Positions 9,352-18,119 of a stretch of DNA of 64,000 bases are shown piece after piece (position 1 is the stretch's first letter; each line of letters starts with the position of its first letter). Below the pieces are notes generated by a model, which saw nothing but the letters and a program-made list of their open reading frames with translations, did no database searches and was not told where the DNA came from. Source of the DNA: Pseudomonas indica NBRC 103045 (GTDB taxonomy: Bacteria; Pseudomonadota; Gammaproteobacteria; Pseudomonadales; Pseudomonadaceae); contig NZ_BDAC01000010.1 of the NCBI RefSeq assembly GCF_002091635.1, positions 1-64,000 of the forward strand, in the 5' to 3' direction. The position numbers and the translations under genes are program-made.

Positions 9352-9709
9352 GGGGACTCTTTCCTCAGGTGGTCGCCCGCGTAAAGGGCGGACCGGATGA
9401 AACGATAGCGCCGGTCGGGCCGACGCGGCGCGGATTCTATCAGAAAGCCTCTGTGCGACGGTTCATGGGCTGATCAAGTGCCCTGTTTGCTGCCGGGCAG
9501 GTCATTGGCTGTAGATAGGAGTTATCTGGCACGACCATTCCTCTGTGCGAGGCAAATCCCTCTCCCCCGGCCCCTCTCCCGTAAACGGGAGAGGGGAGAT
9601 TCGTGCTGCTCGGGCAAAAACAACGCGGAGGAACCGCCTCCCGAATCGACGCAAACGCGATCCGGGACACGGCAGAGCGGCAAAGGCCGAGCGGAGGGAT
9701 ACCCCGCTT
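9352..9709. other. Intergenic stretch with one dispersed repeat
   Basis: No credible gene is seen between trhO and bolA. The stretch contains the CTCTCC hairpin repeat (listed separately). The short reading frames here are antisense to one another and contain that repeat. Confidence 0.6.
9541..9606. repeat. Dispersed CTCTCC hairpin repeat, copy 1
   Basis: A unit built from CCCCTCTCCCGTAAACGGG and its complementary arm GGGAGAGGGG, flanked by CTCTGTGCGAGGCAA on the left and GATTCGTGC on the right. The same unit with the same flanks recurs at 24536-24600 and 53624-53700, and a core copy at 33917-33956. Confidence 0.85.
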
Positions 9710-9997
9710 TCAGTGCCCGCCGCGGCAGGTCGGAGAGTCCGGCGCCTGGCCCAGCTGCGCCCACTCGTCTGGGGTGTAGGTGTGCAGGGCCAGGGCGTGG
9801 AACTGCCCCATCAGCTCACCGAGGGTGCCATAGACCTTCTGATGGCGCTTGACCGCGTTCAAGCCGGCGAAAGCCGGGCTGACCACCACCGCCTTGAAAT
9901 GGGTTTCCAGCCCGCGGCTGTGCATATGGCTTTCGTCCAGCACCTCGAGGTGCTGGGGCTCCAGGGCGCCCAGTGCCGTCTGGATACGTTCACGCAT
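9710..9997 (-). CDS. bolA: BolA family protein
   Basis: Small protein of about 95 residues. BolA proteins bind DNA and pair with monothiol glutaredoxins through Fe-S clusters, affecting cell shape and stress responses. The BolA pattern is clear: RIQTALGALEPQHLEVLDES at the start, then SRGLETHFKAVVVSPAF and the helix NAVKRHQKVYGTLGELM with the conserved Arg-His. The ATG start was chosen; a GTG three codons upstream is equally possible, and neither has a strong ribosome site. It follows the DUF2059 gene by about 12 bases, so they are co-transcribed. Confidence 0.88.
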   Translation of the reverse strand: MRERIQTALGALEPQHLEVLDESHMHSRGLETHFKAVVVSPAFAGLNAVKRHQKVYGTLGELMGQFHALALHTYTPDEWAQLGQAPDSPTCRGGH

Positions 9998-10009
9998 GCT
10001 GGCCACGGT

Positions 10010-10504
10010 TTACTTCGCCTCCAGCTCTTTGTTCATGTCGCCCAGCAGCTTGTTCACTTCCGGGACGGCGGTCTCCAGCTTGGCCTGGGTCAACTGGGCG
10101 GACTGCGCGGTCAGCGCCGGCATCTTTTCCATGACCTTCTTGCCGAGCGGCGATTGGTAGAAGGCAATCAGGTCCTTCAGCTCGCTCTCGCTGAAATTGC
10201 TGGTGTAGAGCTTGACCATGTCGGGCTTCAGCTTGTCCCAGCCCACGGCGCGGTCCAGCGCGGCGTTGGCCTTGGCCTGGTAGCTTTCCAGCACGGCCTT
10301 TTTCGCCTCCGGAGCCTTCGACTCGGCGAAGCGCTGGGCGAACATCTGTTGTACCTGGGCGTAGACCGGCACGGTCAGTTTGTCGGCATGGGCCAGCTTG
10401 AGGAACTGCTCGGCATTGGCGGCGTGGCTGGCATCGTCGGCCAGTGCCTGGCCTCCGGCGCAAGCGAGCAGCGCGGCGGCGCAGAGGGCGCGAAAACGGG
10501 TCAT
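10010..10504 (-). CDS. DUF2059 domain protein, exported
   Basis: Protein of 164 residues with a clear Sec signal peptide (residues 1-22, cleavage after ALA), so periplasmic. The mature part is helical and carries the DUF2059 pattern: a repeated motif with LYTSNFSESELKDLIAFYQSPLGKKVMEKMP around residues 100-130. The function of the family is not known. It precedes bolA on the same strand, a pairing I recall from P. aeruginosa. Confidence 0.85.
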   Translation of the reverse strand: MTRFRALCAAALLACAGGQALADDASHAANAEQFLKLAHADKLTVPVYAQVQQMFAQRFAESKAPEAKKAVLESYQAKANAALDRAVGWDKLKPDMVKLYTSNFSESELKDLIAFYQSPLGKKVMEKMPALTAQSAQLTQAKLETAVPEVNKLLGDMNKELEAK

Positions 10505-10802
10505 GGCGAATCCTTAGTTCAATCGAAGGGTCGGGCGGGTTAGACAGCGGAATCCCCGGATTGTGCGCCCGATGGCCCCGCCTCCTCAACCAATGACGCC
10601 TTTGTTCACCAATTCACATAAAAAATGTGCCCCGACGCACCCGCCTATCAGTTGCCAAAGTGCCAGCACTTGCCCATGCTTCGCCGGGCTGGGCATTCTG
10701 CCGCCAAACACGATGCCACTTCTCTGTAGAAAAGCTTCTACGGACCCAGGCTGCTGTTGGCAGCACGCCGTGCCCGGCTCAGCACACACATGGACGTGTC
10801 CG

Positions 10803-11816
10803 ATGAACAGTTTCGCCTATCCGCTGGTTTCCCCTCCCTCGCAGCCGCTCTGCGACGCTCGCGGCAAGCTGTGCCCAAAGGCCGTCGGCTGGTCGGCCCG
10901 CCCCCATGTCCATTGCGCCCTGCCCGGCCCCATCGGCCGCCGCAAGCGCTGGAACCACTGGTGCATCACCACGCCGCACTGGATGCTGGCCCTGACCGTC
11001 GCCGACTTCGACTATGTGGGATATGGCGCCGCCTATTTCCTCGACCTGGAGACCGGCCAGGGCGCCGCCCACTCGCAGGTCCGCCCCTTCGCCCGGGGCT
11101 GCTGGTTGCCGGACACCCCCATCGAGAGCCACGCGTTCGACCATCCCCGCCTACAATTGAAGGCCGACGAGCAGCCCGGTCGGGTACGCCTTACCGTCGC
11201 CGCACCGGACATCGGCAGCCAGCCCCTGCAGGTTTCCCTGGATATCCAGCGCCCCGCGCATCTGGACTCGGTGAACCTGGTGGTGCCCTTCGCCAGCGGC
11301 GGCTTCCATGCCACCAGCCGCCAGCTCGGCCTTCCGGCCAGCGGCAGCGTGCAACTGGGCCAAAAGCACTATCAGTGCGTGCCCGGACAGAGCTTCGCCG
11401 CACTGGACTTCGGCCGTGGCGTCTGGCCCTTGCACAGCCACTGGACACGCGCCGCCTTCGCCGCGCCCGGCGGCATCGCCGGCAACTTCGGTTCCGGCTG
11501 GAACGACGGCAGCGGCCTCAGCGAGAACGCCCTCTGGTTCGGCGGCGAACTGTTGCCGCTGGATTGCCCGGTCGAGATCGAGCGAATCCCCGGCAGCCCC
11601 CTGACCTGCTGGCGCCTGACCAGTCCAGACGAACGGGTCGACCTGATCTTCACCCCGCGCCAGCGCCACCATGCCCGGCCGCGTTTCGGCCTGTTCCATG
11701 CCGATACCAGCCAGTGGTTCGGCCACTTCGACGGTACGCTGCGCGGCCCCGGCGGCGAGTGCGTGCCGGTCGACGGCGCCCTTGGCTGGCTCGGTGCCAC
11801 CCACGCGCGCTGGTAG
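10803..11816 (+). CDS. DUF2804 family protein
   Basis: Protein of 337 residues, tentatively DUF2804. Support comes from the RKRWNHWCI segment, WMLALTVADFDYVGYGAAYF, and the late segment GIAGNFGSGWNDG. Tryptophan and glycine content is high and there are no membrane segments or signal peptide. The function is unknown. The start was set at MNSFAYPLVS; about 80 upstream in-frame residues look non-coding. It lies divergent to the DUF2059/bolA pair, and the roughly 300 bases between them hold no other gene I can support. It is followed after 84 bases by fumC on the same strand. Confidence 0.75.
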   Translation: MNSFAYPLVSPPSQPLCDARGKLCPKAVGWSARPHVHCALPGPIGRRKRWNHWCITTPHWMLALTVADFDYVGYGAAYFLDLETGQGAAHSQVRPFARGCWLPDTPIESHAFDHPRLQLKADEQPGRVRLTVAAPDIGSQPLQVSLDIQRPAHLDSVNLVVPFASGGFHATSRQLGLPASGSVQLGQKHYQCVPGQSFAALDFGRGVWPLHSHWTRAAFAAPGGIAGNFGSGWNDGSGLSENALWFGGELLPLDCPVEIERIPGSPLTCWRLTSPDERVDLIFTPRQRHHARPRFGLFHADTSQWFGHFDGTLRGPGGECVPVDGALGWLGATHARW

Positions 11817-11900
11817 GCCTATCGCGGCGATAGCGAGCGCTGGGGAACCCACCCGCCTGCGAACGGCCTAAACTGCCGGAAACCTGTCCGGAGAACATCC

Positions 11901-13295
11901 ATGAGCCGCATCGAAACCGACAGCCTGGGGCCTGTCGAGGTCCCCGAGGACGCCTACTGGGGCGCCCAGACGCAACGCTCGCTGGTCAACTTCGCCATTG
12001 GCGACCAGCGCATGCCGCTGGCCGTTCTGCATGCCCTGGCGCTGATCAAGAAGGCCGCCGCGCGGGTCAACGGCCGCATCGGCGACCTGCCGGCGGATGT
12101 CGCCCGGCTGATCGAGCAGGCCGCCGACGAGGTGCTCGCCGGGCAGCACGATGACCAGTTCCCCCTGGTGGTCTGGCAGACCGGCAGCGGCACTCAGAGC
12201 AACATGAATGTCAACGAAGTGATCGCCGGCCGCGCCAACGAACTGGCCGGCGGCCAGCGCGGCGGCAAGAGTCCGGTACACCCGAACGATCACGTCAACC
12301 GGGCGCAAAGTTCCAACGATTGCTTTCCCACCGCCATGCATATCGCCACCGTCAAGGCGGTACAGCAGGACCTGCTGCCGGCCATCGTCGAGCTGTCCGG
12401 CGGCCTCGCCGAGCAAGCCGCACGTCATGGGCATCTGCTGAAGACCGGACGCACCCACCTGATGGACGCCACACCCATCACCTTCGGCCAGGAACTCTCC
12501 GCCTTCGTCGCCCAACTGGACTACGCCGAACGCGCCATCCGCGCCGCCCTGCCGGCCGTCTGCGAACTGGCCCAGGGCGGCACTGCCGTCGGCACCGGCC
12601 TGAACGCCCCGCATGGCTTCGCCGAGGCCATGGCCGCCGAACTGGCGGCGCTGTCCGGCCTGCCCTTCGTCTCGGCGCCGAACAAATTCGCCGCCCTCTC
12701 CGGCCACGAGCCGCTGGTCACGCTCTCCGGCGCCCTCAAGACCTTGGCCAGCGCGTTGATGAAACTGGCCAACGACCTGCGTCTGCTCGGCTCCGGACCG
12801 CGCGGCGGGCTGGCCGAGGTGCGCCTGCCGGCCAACGAGCCGGGCAGTTCGATCATGCCCGGCAAGGTCAATCCGACCCAGTGCGAAGCGCTGTCGATGC
12901 TCGCCTGCCAGGTATTCGGCAACGACGCTGCCATCACCTTCGCCGCCAGCCAGGGCCACCTGCAACTGAACGTGTTCAAGCCAGTGATCGTCCACAATCT
13001 GCTGCAATCGATCCGCCTGCTGGCCGACGGCTGCCGCAACTTCAACCAGCACTGCATCGCCGGCCTGGAGCCGGATGCCGCACGCATGGCCGAGCACTTG
13101 GAGCGCGGGTTGATGTTGGTGACGGCGCTCAATCCTCATATCGGCTACGACAAGGCGGCGGAAATCGCCAAGAAGGCCTACGCCGAAGGCACTACCCTGC
13201 GGGAAGCAGCCCTGGCCCTCGGCCATCTCACCGAGGAACAGTTCGACGCCTGGGTTCGCCCGGAAACCATGCTGGAGGCGGGACAACGTGGCTGA
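11901..13295 (+). CDS. fumC: Fumarate hydratase, class II
   Basis: Iron-independent fumarase of 464 residues interconverting fumarate and malate in the TCA cycle; cytoplasmic homotetramer. It has the aspartase/fumarase superfamily signature [16 protein letters not shown] (about residues 315-330), the active-site segments [14 protein letters not shown] and [21 protein letters not shown], and the [16 protein letters not shown] loop. Length is standard. GGAGA sits 6 bases before the ATG. Its stop overlaps the next gene, suggesting coupled translation. Class II enzymes are typically induced under iron limitation or oxidative stress; no Fur box was verified here. Confidence 0.97.
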   Translation: MSRIETDSLGPVEVPEDAYWGAQTQRSLVNFAIGDQRMPLAVLHALALIKKAAARVNGRIGDLPADVARLIEQAADEVLAGQHDDQFPLVVWQTGSGTQSNMNVNEVIAGRANELAGGQRGGKSPVHPNDHVNRAQSSNDCFPTAMHIATVKAVQQDLLPAIVELSGGLAEQAARHGHLLKTGRTHLMDATPITFGQELSAFVAQLDYAERAIRAALPAVCELAQGGTAVGTGLNAPHGFAEAMAAELAALSGLPFVSAPNKFAALSGHEPLVTLSGALKTLASALMKLANDLRLLGSGPRGGLAEVRLPANEPGSSIMPGKVNPTQCEALSMLACQVFGNDAAITFAASQGHLQLNVFKPVIVHNLLQSIRLLADGCRNFNQHCIAGLEPDAARMAEHLERGLMLVTALNPHIGYDKAAEIAKKAYAEGTTLREAALALGHLTEEQFDAWVRPETMLEAGQRG

Positions 13296-13908
13296 AACGG
13301 CAAAGAGCGGCGCGACGCCGCTGGAAGGCGACGGCAAGCGCATCCTGGTGATTCTCGGCAGCCCCAAGCACGACAGCCTCTGCCACGCCCTGTGCGAAGC
13401 CTTTTCCCAAGGCGCGCGGCGCCAGGACCATGTGGTGCGCCACCTGCGGCTCGGTGACCTGGCTTTCGACCCGGTGCTGCATGGCGGCTACGACCAGAAC
13501 CAGACGCTGGAACCCGACCTGCTCGAAGCCCAGCGGCAGATTCACTGGGCCGAGCACCTGGTGTTCGTCTACCCGGTCTGGTGGGGTGGCCTACCGGCGC
13601 TGCTCAAGGGCTTCTTCGACCGGGTCTTCCTGCCCGGCTTCGCCTTCAAGTTTCGCGGACGCTCCCAGGCCTGGGACAAACTGCTGAGCGGGCGCACCGC
13701 GGATTTGCTGGTCACCCTGGATACCCCGCGCTGGTACTTCCGCTGGATTTACGGCGCGCCCGCCCATCGCCAGATGGTCCGCACCATCCTCGGCTTCTGC
13801 GGCATCCGCACCCGCCGCCTGGTGGAGTTCTCTCCCGTACGGATTTCCTCGGAAGAACAGCGCCAGGGCTGGCTGCGCAAGGCGGAGTTATTGGGGAGTC
13901 GGGTGTGA
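13288..13908 (+). CDS. NAD(P)H-dependent flavin oxidoreductase, flavodoxin-like fold
   Basis: Protein of 206 residues of the NAD(P)H:quinone oxidoreductase (WrbA/KefF-like, flavodoxin_2) group. The FMN-phosphate loop [14 protein letters not shown] is near residue 16. The typical [31 protein letters not shown] segment spans about residues 92-122. It begins with GTG, overlapping the fumC stop by 8 bases, with GGAGG upstream. It is therefore in an operon with fumC. The electron acceptor is unknown. Confidence 0.87.
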   Translation: MAETAKSGATPLEGDGKRILVILGSPKHDSLCHALCEAFSQGARRQDHVVRHLRLGDLAFDPVLHGGYDQNQTLEPDLLEAQRQIHWAEHLVFVYPVWWGGLPALLKGFFDRVFLPGFAFKFRGRSQAWDKLLSGRTADLLVTLDTPRWYFRWIYGAPAHRQMVRTILGFCGIRTRRLVEFSPVRISSEEQRQGWLRKAELLGSRV

Positions 13909-13940
13909 GGTGTGGACGGTGAGGAGTGGAAGCGTGAGGG

Positions 13941-14075
13941 GTGAAGAGTAAAGGTAGGGGGCGAATTTATCGCTTCGATAGCGGCCTCTATTTCGTCAAC
14001 GGCCTCGACAATGACGAGCCCATGTACGACTTCAGCGTCAACCTCAACAAGAAGGATTCATTCGCTATGAGTTGA
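13941..14075 (+). pseudogene. Gene debris: 44-codon open stretch fused to a REP-like half-site
   Basis: After the oxidoreductase gene a short frame encodes a peptide ending RFDSGLYFVNGLDNDEPMYD...NLNKKDSFAMS. Its composition looks like true coding sequence (codon-position GC bias, acidic/aromatic mix) but it has no domain I recognise. Its 5' part is a truncated GTAGGGGCGAATTTAT repeat half, so it looks like the tail of a destroyed gene at the left border of the catabolic island. Confidence 0.35.
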
Positions 14076-14147
14076 TGGACAGCAGGCCCGTACGAGGACT
14101 GCTTTGGCAAACGCAGTTGGCAGATCGGAAGCGCATACTCCAGCGAG

Positions 14148-14825
14148 CTACAGGGCCTGCTGGGCGAGCTTACGGGCTCGAGCCGGGGTGGCTCCGAGGG
14201 CCTTAAGCACCATTTCGGCGACCTTAATGTCGTGATTCTCGACACCACGGCCCTCCACCACGGCTCGCATGCCGCCGACCCCGCAAGAAACCACCAGATC
14301 GAGGGCAATACCTTCGTCTTCGTAATTGAACACACCTTCTTCATGGCCCGCGCGCAGATCGCTGAGCACATGCTGGGCAATCGTCGAGCGGATTGCCTGA
14401 TCGAAATGCACCACACGAATCACCGCGCTGGCCCAGTCGGGATCGGCGAAGGCCCGGCGAATGAACATTCGCACACCAATAGCCAACCGCCGCGAGCCGC
14501 TGTCTATCTCGGCGCTAAGGTTTGAGATCGTCTCGGAGAACTCATTGGCAAGCGCAATGCCCACCGCCTCGACAACCTCGTCCCGAGTGCGGAAGTAGTT
14601 GTAGATGGTACCGCTGGCAACCTCTGCCTCGCTGGCGACCTCGAGCAGAGCAACCTCACCGACTTCCTTGCGCGCGAACAGACGCAACGCCGCATCGATC
14701 AAGCCTTGACGCGTGCGCTCGCGCTTCTTGTGGCCGCGCGTCAAGGGGATGTCAGGTTTGGCGGTCTTACTCATCGGGGTACTCGCTGGGGAATCCGGCC
14801 CCGATGATAATGGAAGCTTTGGCAT
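14148..14825 (-). CDS. TetR family transcriptional regulator
   Basis: Protein of 225 residues with an N-terminal TetR helix-turn-helix. RTRQGLIDAALRLFARKEVGEVALLEVA begins at about residue 43, followed by the recognition helix region SGTIYNYFRTRDEVVEAV; a ligand-binding domain of unknown specificity follows. The start was set at MPKLPLSS because AAGGA, overlapping the stop of the upstream monooxygenase gene, lies 9 bases before it; a later Met (MSKTAK) is possible. The gene is translationally coupled to the monooxygenase (13-base gap), so it probably controls the divergent pathway promoters at 16464-16782. A degraded relative of its C-terminus lies at 16832-16948. Confidence 0.9.
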   Translation of the reverse strand: MPKLPLSSGPDSPASTPMSKTAKPDIPLTRGHKKRERTRQGLIDAALRLFARKEVGEVALLEVASEAEVASGTIYNYFRTRDEVVEAVGIALANEFSETISNLSAEIDSGSRRLAIGVRMFIRRAFADPDWASAVIRVVHFDQAIRSTIAQHVLSDLRAGHEEGVFNYEDEGIALDLVVSCGVGGMRAVVEGRGVENHDIKVAEMVLKALGATPARARKLAQQAL

Positions 14826-14838
14826 CGAGGCAGATCCT

Positions 14839-16431
14839 TTAGTGTCCCAGCAATGCGATGCTTTCGCTAACCAGCGTGGCGGCGCGCTCCTGGGGACCGT
14901 CATGCATGACGATACGGTCCGGCCGCACTACCGCCAGAGAGCGAAGCGGAGCGCCGCCGAGCAGGGCCTGACCGATATCCTCGACGAAAGGTGTTGTGGA
15001 GCCCCCTTTCTGACCGTGCAGCCCAACCTGCAGATAGCCGCCACCGCAGTTTTCCCAGCGCCGTTGTGCCTCAAGGTCCAGTTGCGCGCGAGGGTCTACG
15101 CCGAAGCCGACCAGGGTCAACTTATCGCCCAGGACGTCGTCGCTTAGGCGAATGGAGCCGCCAGCCTCTCGAACCAATCCCTGGGGGAAAAGACCGCCGC
15201 GGCGTAGTCCGCGCCCACAGTCGCGGCGCATGAACAGCCCCTCCTGGAAAATATTCCTCGGTTTGACCTCCAACTCGTCAAATTGCCGTCTGAGTACCGG
15301 GATCAGCCGCAGAATCCGCATCAACCCATGCCCGAGCAGGGCCATCGGCGCGTTGCTTGGCATGACTAGACGGCCCATCAACTTGGCCAAGGCGATCATC
15401 TTGCGAGCGTGCGGGCGGCGCTCCTGATCATAGGTATCGAGAATCCTTGCCTTAGCACGGCCGTCAAGCACCCAGGCCAGTTTCCAGGCCAGATTGGCGG
15501 CGTCACGTAGCCCCGCGACCAAGCCCTGACCGACGAAAGGCGGGGTGATATGCGCAGCATCGCCGATGAGGAAAACCCGCCCACGCTGAAAGCTGTCGCA
15601 GCATCGAGCATGAAACCGGTAGACCGCCTTGCGCTCGATCTTCAGCTGGCGGCGATCAACCCAGCGCTCCAGCAACGAGGCGATGTGCTCGTCGCTCTCC
15701 ATCTGTTCGCGGCTCTCACCAGGGTGAAGCATGAATTCCCAGCGCTCTCGCCCCCCCGGAGCCGGCATATGCGGTGTCGGACGGCGGTGATCGCAGATGA
15801 ACTCGACATGATCAATGGCTTGCCGTTCCCGCTCGGCGGCGTCCACGATCAACCAGTCTTCGCTGTAGCTTTGCCCCTCGAAGTCTTGGCCGATCAGGCC
15901 GCGCACCTTTGAACTGGCTCCGTCGGCACCCACCAGATAGCGGGCGCGAACTTGATGGCTGGCACCTTCCTCGTCGGTCAGCGTTGCGGTGACGCCGGTA
16001 TCGTCCTGGCTAAGTTCCTTGAGCTCAAGGCCACCGACGCTACGGATATTGTCGAAGCGGCGATAGTGCTCGCGCATCGAGTGCTCCAAATCCGGCTGGT
16101 AGAAGGTCACCAGCTTTGGATGCCCATCGATGCTGCCACTGGTATTGGCGCGGCCGAACTGGCCAACCATCGGGCAATGCATGCGTACCTCGGGTATTAC
16201 GATCTTCTCGAACGCCTCTTCGTCGAGACCAGCCAGCTGCAGGATACGCAGTGCTTCGTTGTCGAGTGCAATGGCACGGGGCATCAGCAGCACGTCGTGG
16301 ATCTTGTCAACGACCAGCGCCTGCACACCGTAGCGGCCTAACAAAGCCGCCAGCGTCGCCCCCACTGGACCATTGCCAACGACCAGGACATCCACCATCT
16401 CCGGCAGCGCAAGCGTGTTCTTGTTTTGCAT
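14839..16431 (-). CDS. FAD-dependent aromatic-ring monooxygenase (MhpA-like, PF01494)
   Basis: Flavoprotein hydroxylase of 530 residues, expected to hydroxylate a phenolic ring with NAD(P)H and O2. The Rossmann FAD motif GNGPVG lies at residues 19-24, the DG motif in YLVGADGASSKVRGLI, and the second flavin motif in VFLIGDAAHITPPFVGQG near residue 290. The C-terminal part fits the thioredoxin-like tail of 3-(3-hydroxyphenyl)propionate hydroxylases. The start was set at MQNKNTL, with AAGG 7-10 bases upstream; 23 upstream in-frame residues are unsupported. In this context it would make the catechol-type substrate of the extradiol dioxygenase encoded divergently at 17018. The exact substrate is unknown. 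Confidence 0.88.
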   Translation of the reverse strand: MQNKNTLALPEMVDVLVVGNGPVGATLAALLGRYGVQALVVDKIHDVLLMPRAIALDNEALRILQLAGLDEEAFEKIVIPEVRMHCPMVGQFGRANTSGSIDGHPKLVTFYQPDLEHSMREHYRRFDNIRSVGGLELKELSQDDTGVTATLTDEEGASHQVRARYLVGADGASSKVRGLIGQDFEGQSYSEDWLIVDAAERERQAIDHVEFICDHRRPTPHMPAPGGRERWEFMLHPGESREQMESDEHIASLLERWVDRRQLKIERKAVYRFHARCCDSFQRGRVFLIGDAAHITPPFVGQGLVAGLRDAANLAWKLAWVLDGRAKARILDTYDQERRPHARKMIALAKLMGRLVMPSNAPMALLGHGLMRILRLIPVLRRQFDELEVKPRNIFQEGLFMRRDCGRGLRRGGLFPQGLVREAGGSIRLSDDVLGDKLTLVGFGVDPRAQLDLEAQRRWENCGGGYLQVGLHGQKGGSTTPFVEDIGQALLGGAPLRSLAVVRPDRIVMHDGPQERAATLVSESIALLGH

Positions 16432-16463
16432 GTCAGTACCTTGTTGTCGAGCGGCAGGTTGGG

Positions 16464-16505
16464 TTTTGATCAAAACAACCAATATTGAAAAATATCTCAA
16501 TATTG
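16464..16505. promoter_or_regulatory. Candidate operator cluster upstream of the monooxygenase gene
   Basis: A perfect 12-bp palindrome, TTTTGATCAAAA (16464-16475), is followed by two direct copies of the palindrome CAATATTG (16480-16487 and 16498-16505), spaced 18 bases apart. The area is AT-rich in an otherwise GC-rich region and lies 33-74 bases upstream of the monooxygenase start. It fits a regulator site plus promoter; which protein binds is inference. Confidence 0.5.
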
Positions 16506-16754
16506 ATAAATAACCATAAATTCAGCTCGACAGGCAAGACGAACAGCGAGCCGCCCCCCCCTGTTCATGGTTCGTCGAAGACGCTGAGAGTCCCGATCAA
16601 TGATGGGAGCAGATGCGCCACTGGTCGGATATCTCAAGCCAGCGAAGGGCCTAGCAGTCATCGCGACCTGGGCCGGGATGCTCTGGAAAGCGTGACGGCT
16701 GATGGATTGACTCGCGGCATGCCGTACAAGCAAGAGCACTAGATGACCAAATTA

Positions 16755-16782
16755 TCAAAAATGATGAATTGATCATTTTTGA
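16755..16782. promoter_or_regulatory. 28-bp inverted repeat, candidate operator
   Basis: Arms TCAAAAATGAT and ATCATTTTTGA are perfectly complementary and flank GAATTG. The element is AT-rich and lies 235 bases upstream of the dioxygenase gene, in the divergent regulatory region. Symmetry and size suit a dimeric TetR-type or similar regulator. There is no T tract, so a terminator is unlikely. Confidence 0.5.
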
Positions 16783-16831
16783 ATGATGTGGCATTTTTCA
16801 GCAAACCACCAATCTGGAAGATGCCTCGTAG

Positions 16832-16948
16832 ACCTGGCGTGGTGCTGGTAGCGACACCGCAGAGTTGGTTCTGCGCGCCTTGGGTATGTCAGAAGAAGCT
16901 CGAAAACTGGCGACAGCCGAGCTCCCCCCCTTGCTTGCCCTGGAGTGA
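16832..16948 (+). pseudogene. C-terminal remnant of a second TetR regulator gene
   Basis: One frame reads SDTAELVLRALGMSEEARKL followed by ATAELPPLLALE and a stop, with a stop codon shortly upstream. It aligns by eye with the C-terminus of the intact TetR at 14148 (VAEMVLKALGATPARARKLAQQAL). No intact N-terminal DNA-binding part is seen upstream. It appears to be the decayed end of a regulator gene that once preceded the dioxygenase operon in the same direction. Confidence 0.6.
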
Positions 16949-17017
16949 TCGCACGAGCAATACGCGCGTAGCTCTAGCTAGTCGGATAGATGCTGAAGTA
17001 AATCCCGGAGAACAATA

Positions 17018-18109
17018 ATGACCCTACGCTCTGCCTCCCCCGTACTCGCGACTGCCCACCCTTCGCGATACCTAAAGCCGACAGTCAAGGCACAAGCCCT
17101 CGCCCATTTGATCTTTGAACGTCCAGATCTGGATAAGGCAGAGCAATTTCTCTTGGACTTTGGCCTGAGAATTGCCCGACGAGATGTCAACTGCCTCTAC
17201 TTGCGCGGCACCGGGGCAGCCCCTTACTGCTATCGCGTGCATCATGCCGAACGGGCCCGCTTCGTGGGATTCGGCCTGACAGTCGAGACGCGAGCGGACC
17301 TTGAGCGTGTTTCCCGCCTGTCTGGCGCTTCGCCTATCGAACCCCTGGAAGGCCCTGGCGGTGGCGAACGGGTACGACTGACCGACCCGTCCGGCTTTCT
17401 GATCGAGGCCATCCATGGTCAGCACGCAGCGGATGTCATTCCGCATCGATTGCCACTGCCGATGAATTGGGTCGATGAAGCACCTCGCATCAATGCGACT
17501 CAGCGCCCTCCGATTGCACCGCCAGAAGTCATCAAGCTGGGCCATGTCGTACTTGAGGTGGCTGATTACCAGGCTACTTGTGCCTGGTACACGCAACACT
17601 TCGGCTTCATCCCCAGCGATGTGCAGGTACTGCCGGACGGTTCCCCTGCGGTCACTTTCATGCGTTTGAATCTCGGCGATACCCCCGCGGATCACCACAC
17701 CCTGGCGATCGCCCAGGGCTTCATGGCTGCCTACAGCCACAGCGCCTACGAACTGGTCGATGCCGACGCCGTCGGCATGGGGCAGCGCGTGCTGCGCGAA
17801 CGCGGCTGGAAACATGCCTGGGGCATCGGTCGGCACATCCTCGGTAGCCAGATCTTCGACTACTGGCAGGACCCCTGGGGCGACAAGCACGAGCACTACT
17901 GCGACGGTGATCTGTTCACCGCAGACCACCCAACCGGCGTGCATGCGGTCAGCCCCGAGGCGATGTCGCAGTGGGGCCAGCGCATGCCCAAGAGCTTCAC
18001 CAAACCCGTAGTCAACCTGGCCAATCTCAAGGCGATGCTGCGCAACCTGCGCCGCAGCCCGGACCTGACCCTGCACAAGCTGATCACGCTGGCACGAATG
18101 TTCGGCTAG
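17018..18109 (+). CDS. Extradiol ring-cleavage dioxygenase (VOC/type I)
   Basis: Protein of 363 residues with two VOC modules. The C-terminal module carries the type I extradiol metal pattern: His176 (KLGHVVLEV), His226/227 (ADHHTLAI) and Glu292 (KHEHYCDGD), with Tyr294 beside it. These would hold Fe(II) to open a catechol ring next to the hydroxyls. The N-terminal module lacks the ligands, as usual. It is longer than BphC-type enzymes (about 290-300) because of N- and C-terminal extensions. CGGAG lies before the ATG. First gene of a five-gene rightward operon; it would cleave the product of the monooxygenase at 14839. Confidence 0.87.
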   Translation: MTLRSASPVLATAHPSRYLKPTVKAQALAHLIFERPDLDKAEQFLLDFGLRIARRDVNCLYLRGTGAAPYCYRVHHAERARFVGFGLTVETRADLERVSRLSGASPIEPLEGPGGGERVRLTDPSGFLIEAIHGQHAADVIPHRLPLPMNWVDEAPRINATQRPPIAPPEVIKLGHVVLEVADYQATCAWYTQHFGFIPSDVQVLPDGSPAVTFMRLNLGDTPADHHTLAIAQGFMAAYSHSAYELVDADAVGMGQRVLRERGWKHAWGIGRHILGSQIFDYWQDPWGDKHEHYCDGDLFTADHPTGVHAVSPEAMSQWGQRMPKSFTKPVVNLANLKAMLRNLRRSPDLTLHKLITLARMFG

Positions 18110-18119
18110 GGCCGTCCGC

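Larger units (their letters stand above)
16506..17017. other. Divergent intergenic region of the catabolic island
   Basis: Over 500 bases without an intact gene. It holds a 28-bp inverted repeat (16755-16782), a TetR relic (16832-16948) and, before these, a short open stretch starting at about 16600 that encodes some 30 residues and has no recognisable relative. The sequence is patchy in base composition, consistent with deletions in a former regulator gene. Confidence 0.5.

Noticed and set aside
16779-17018. A 79-codon frame before the dioxygenase gene
   Set aside because: It is a different frame across the TetR relic and lacks a ribosome site; the relic frame has recognisable similarity, this one does not.
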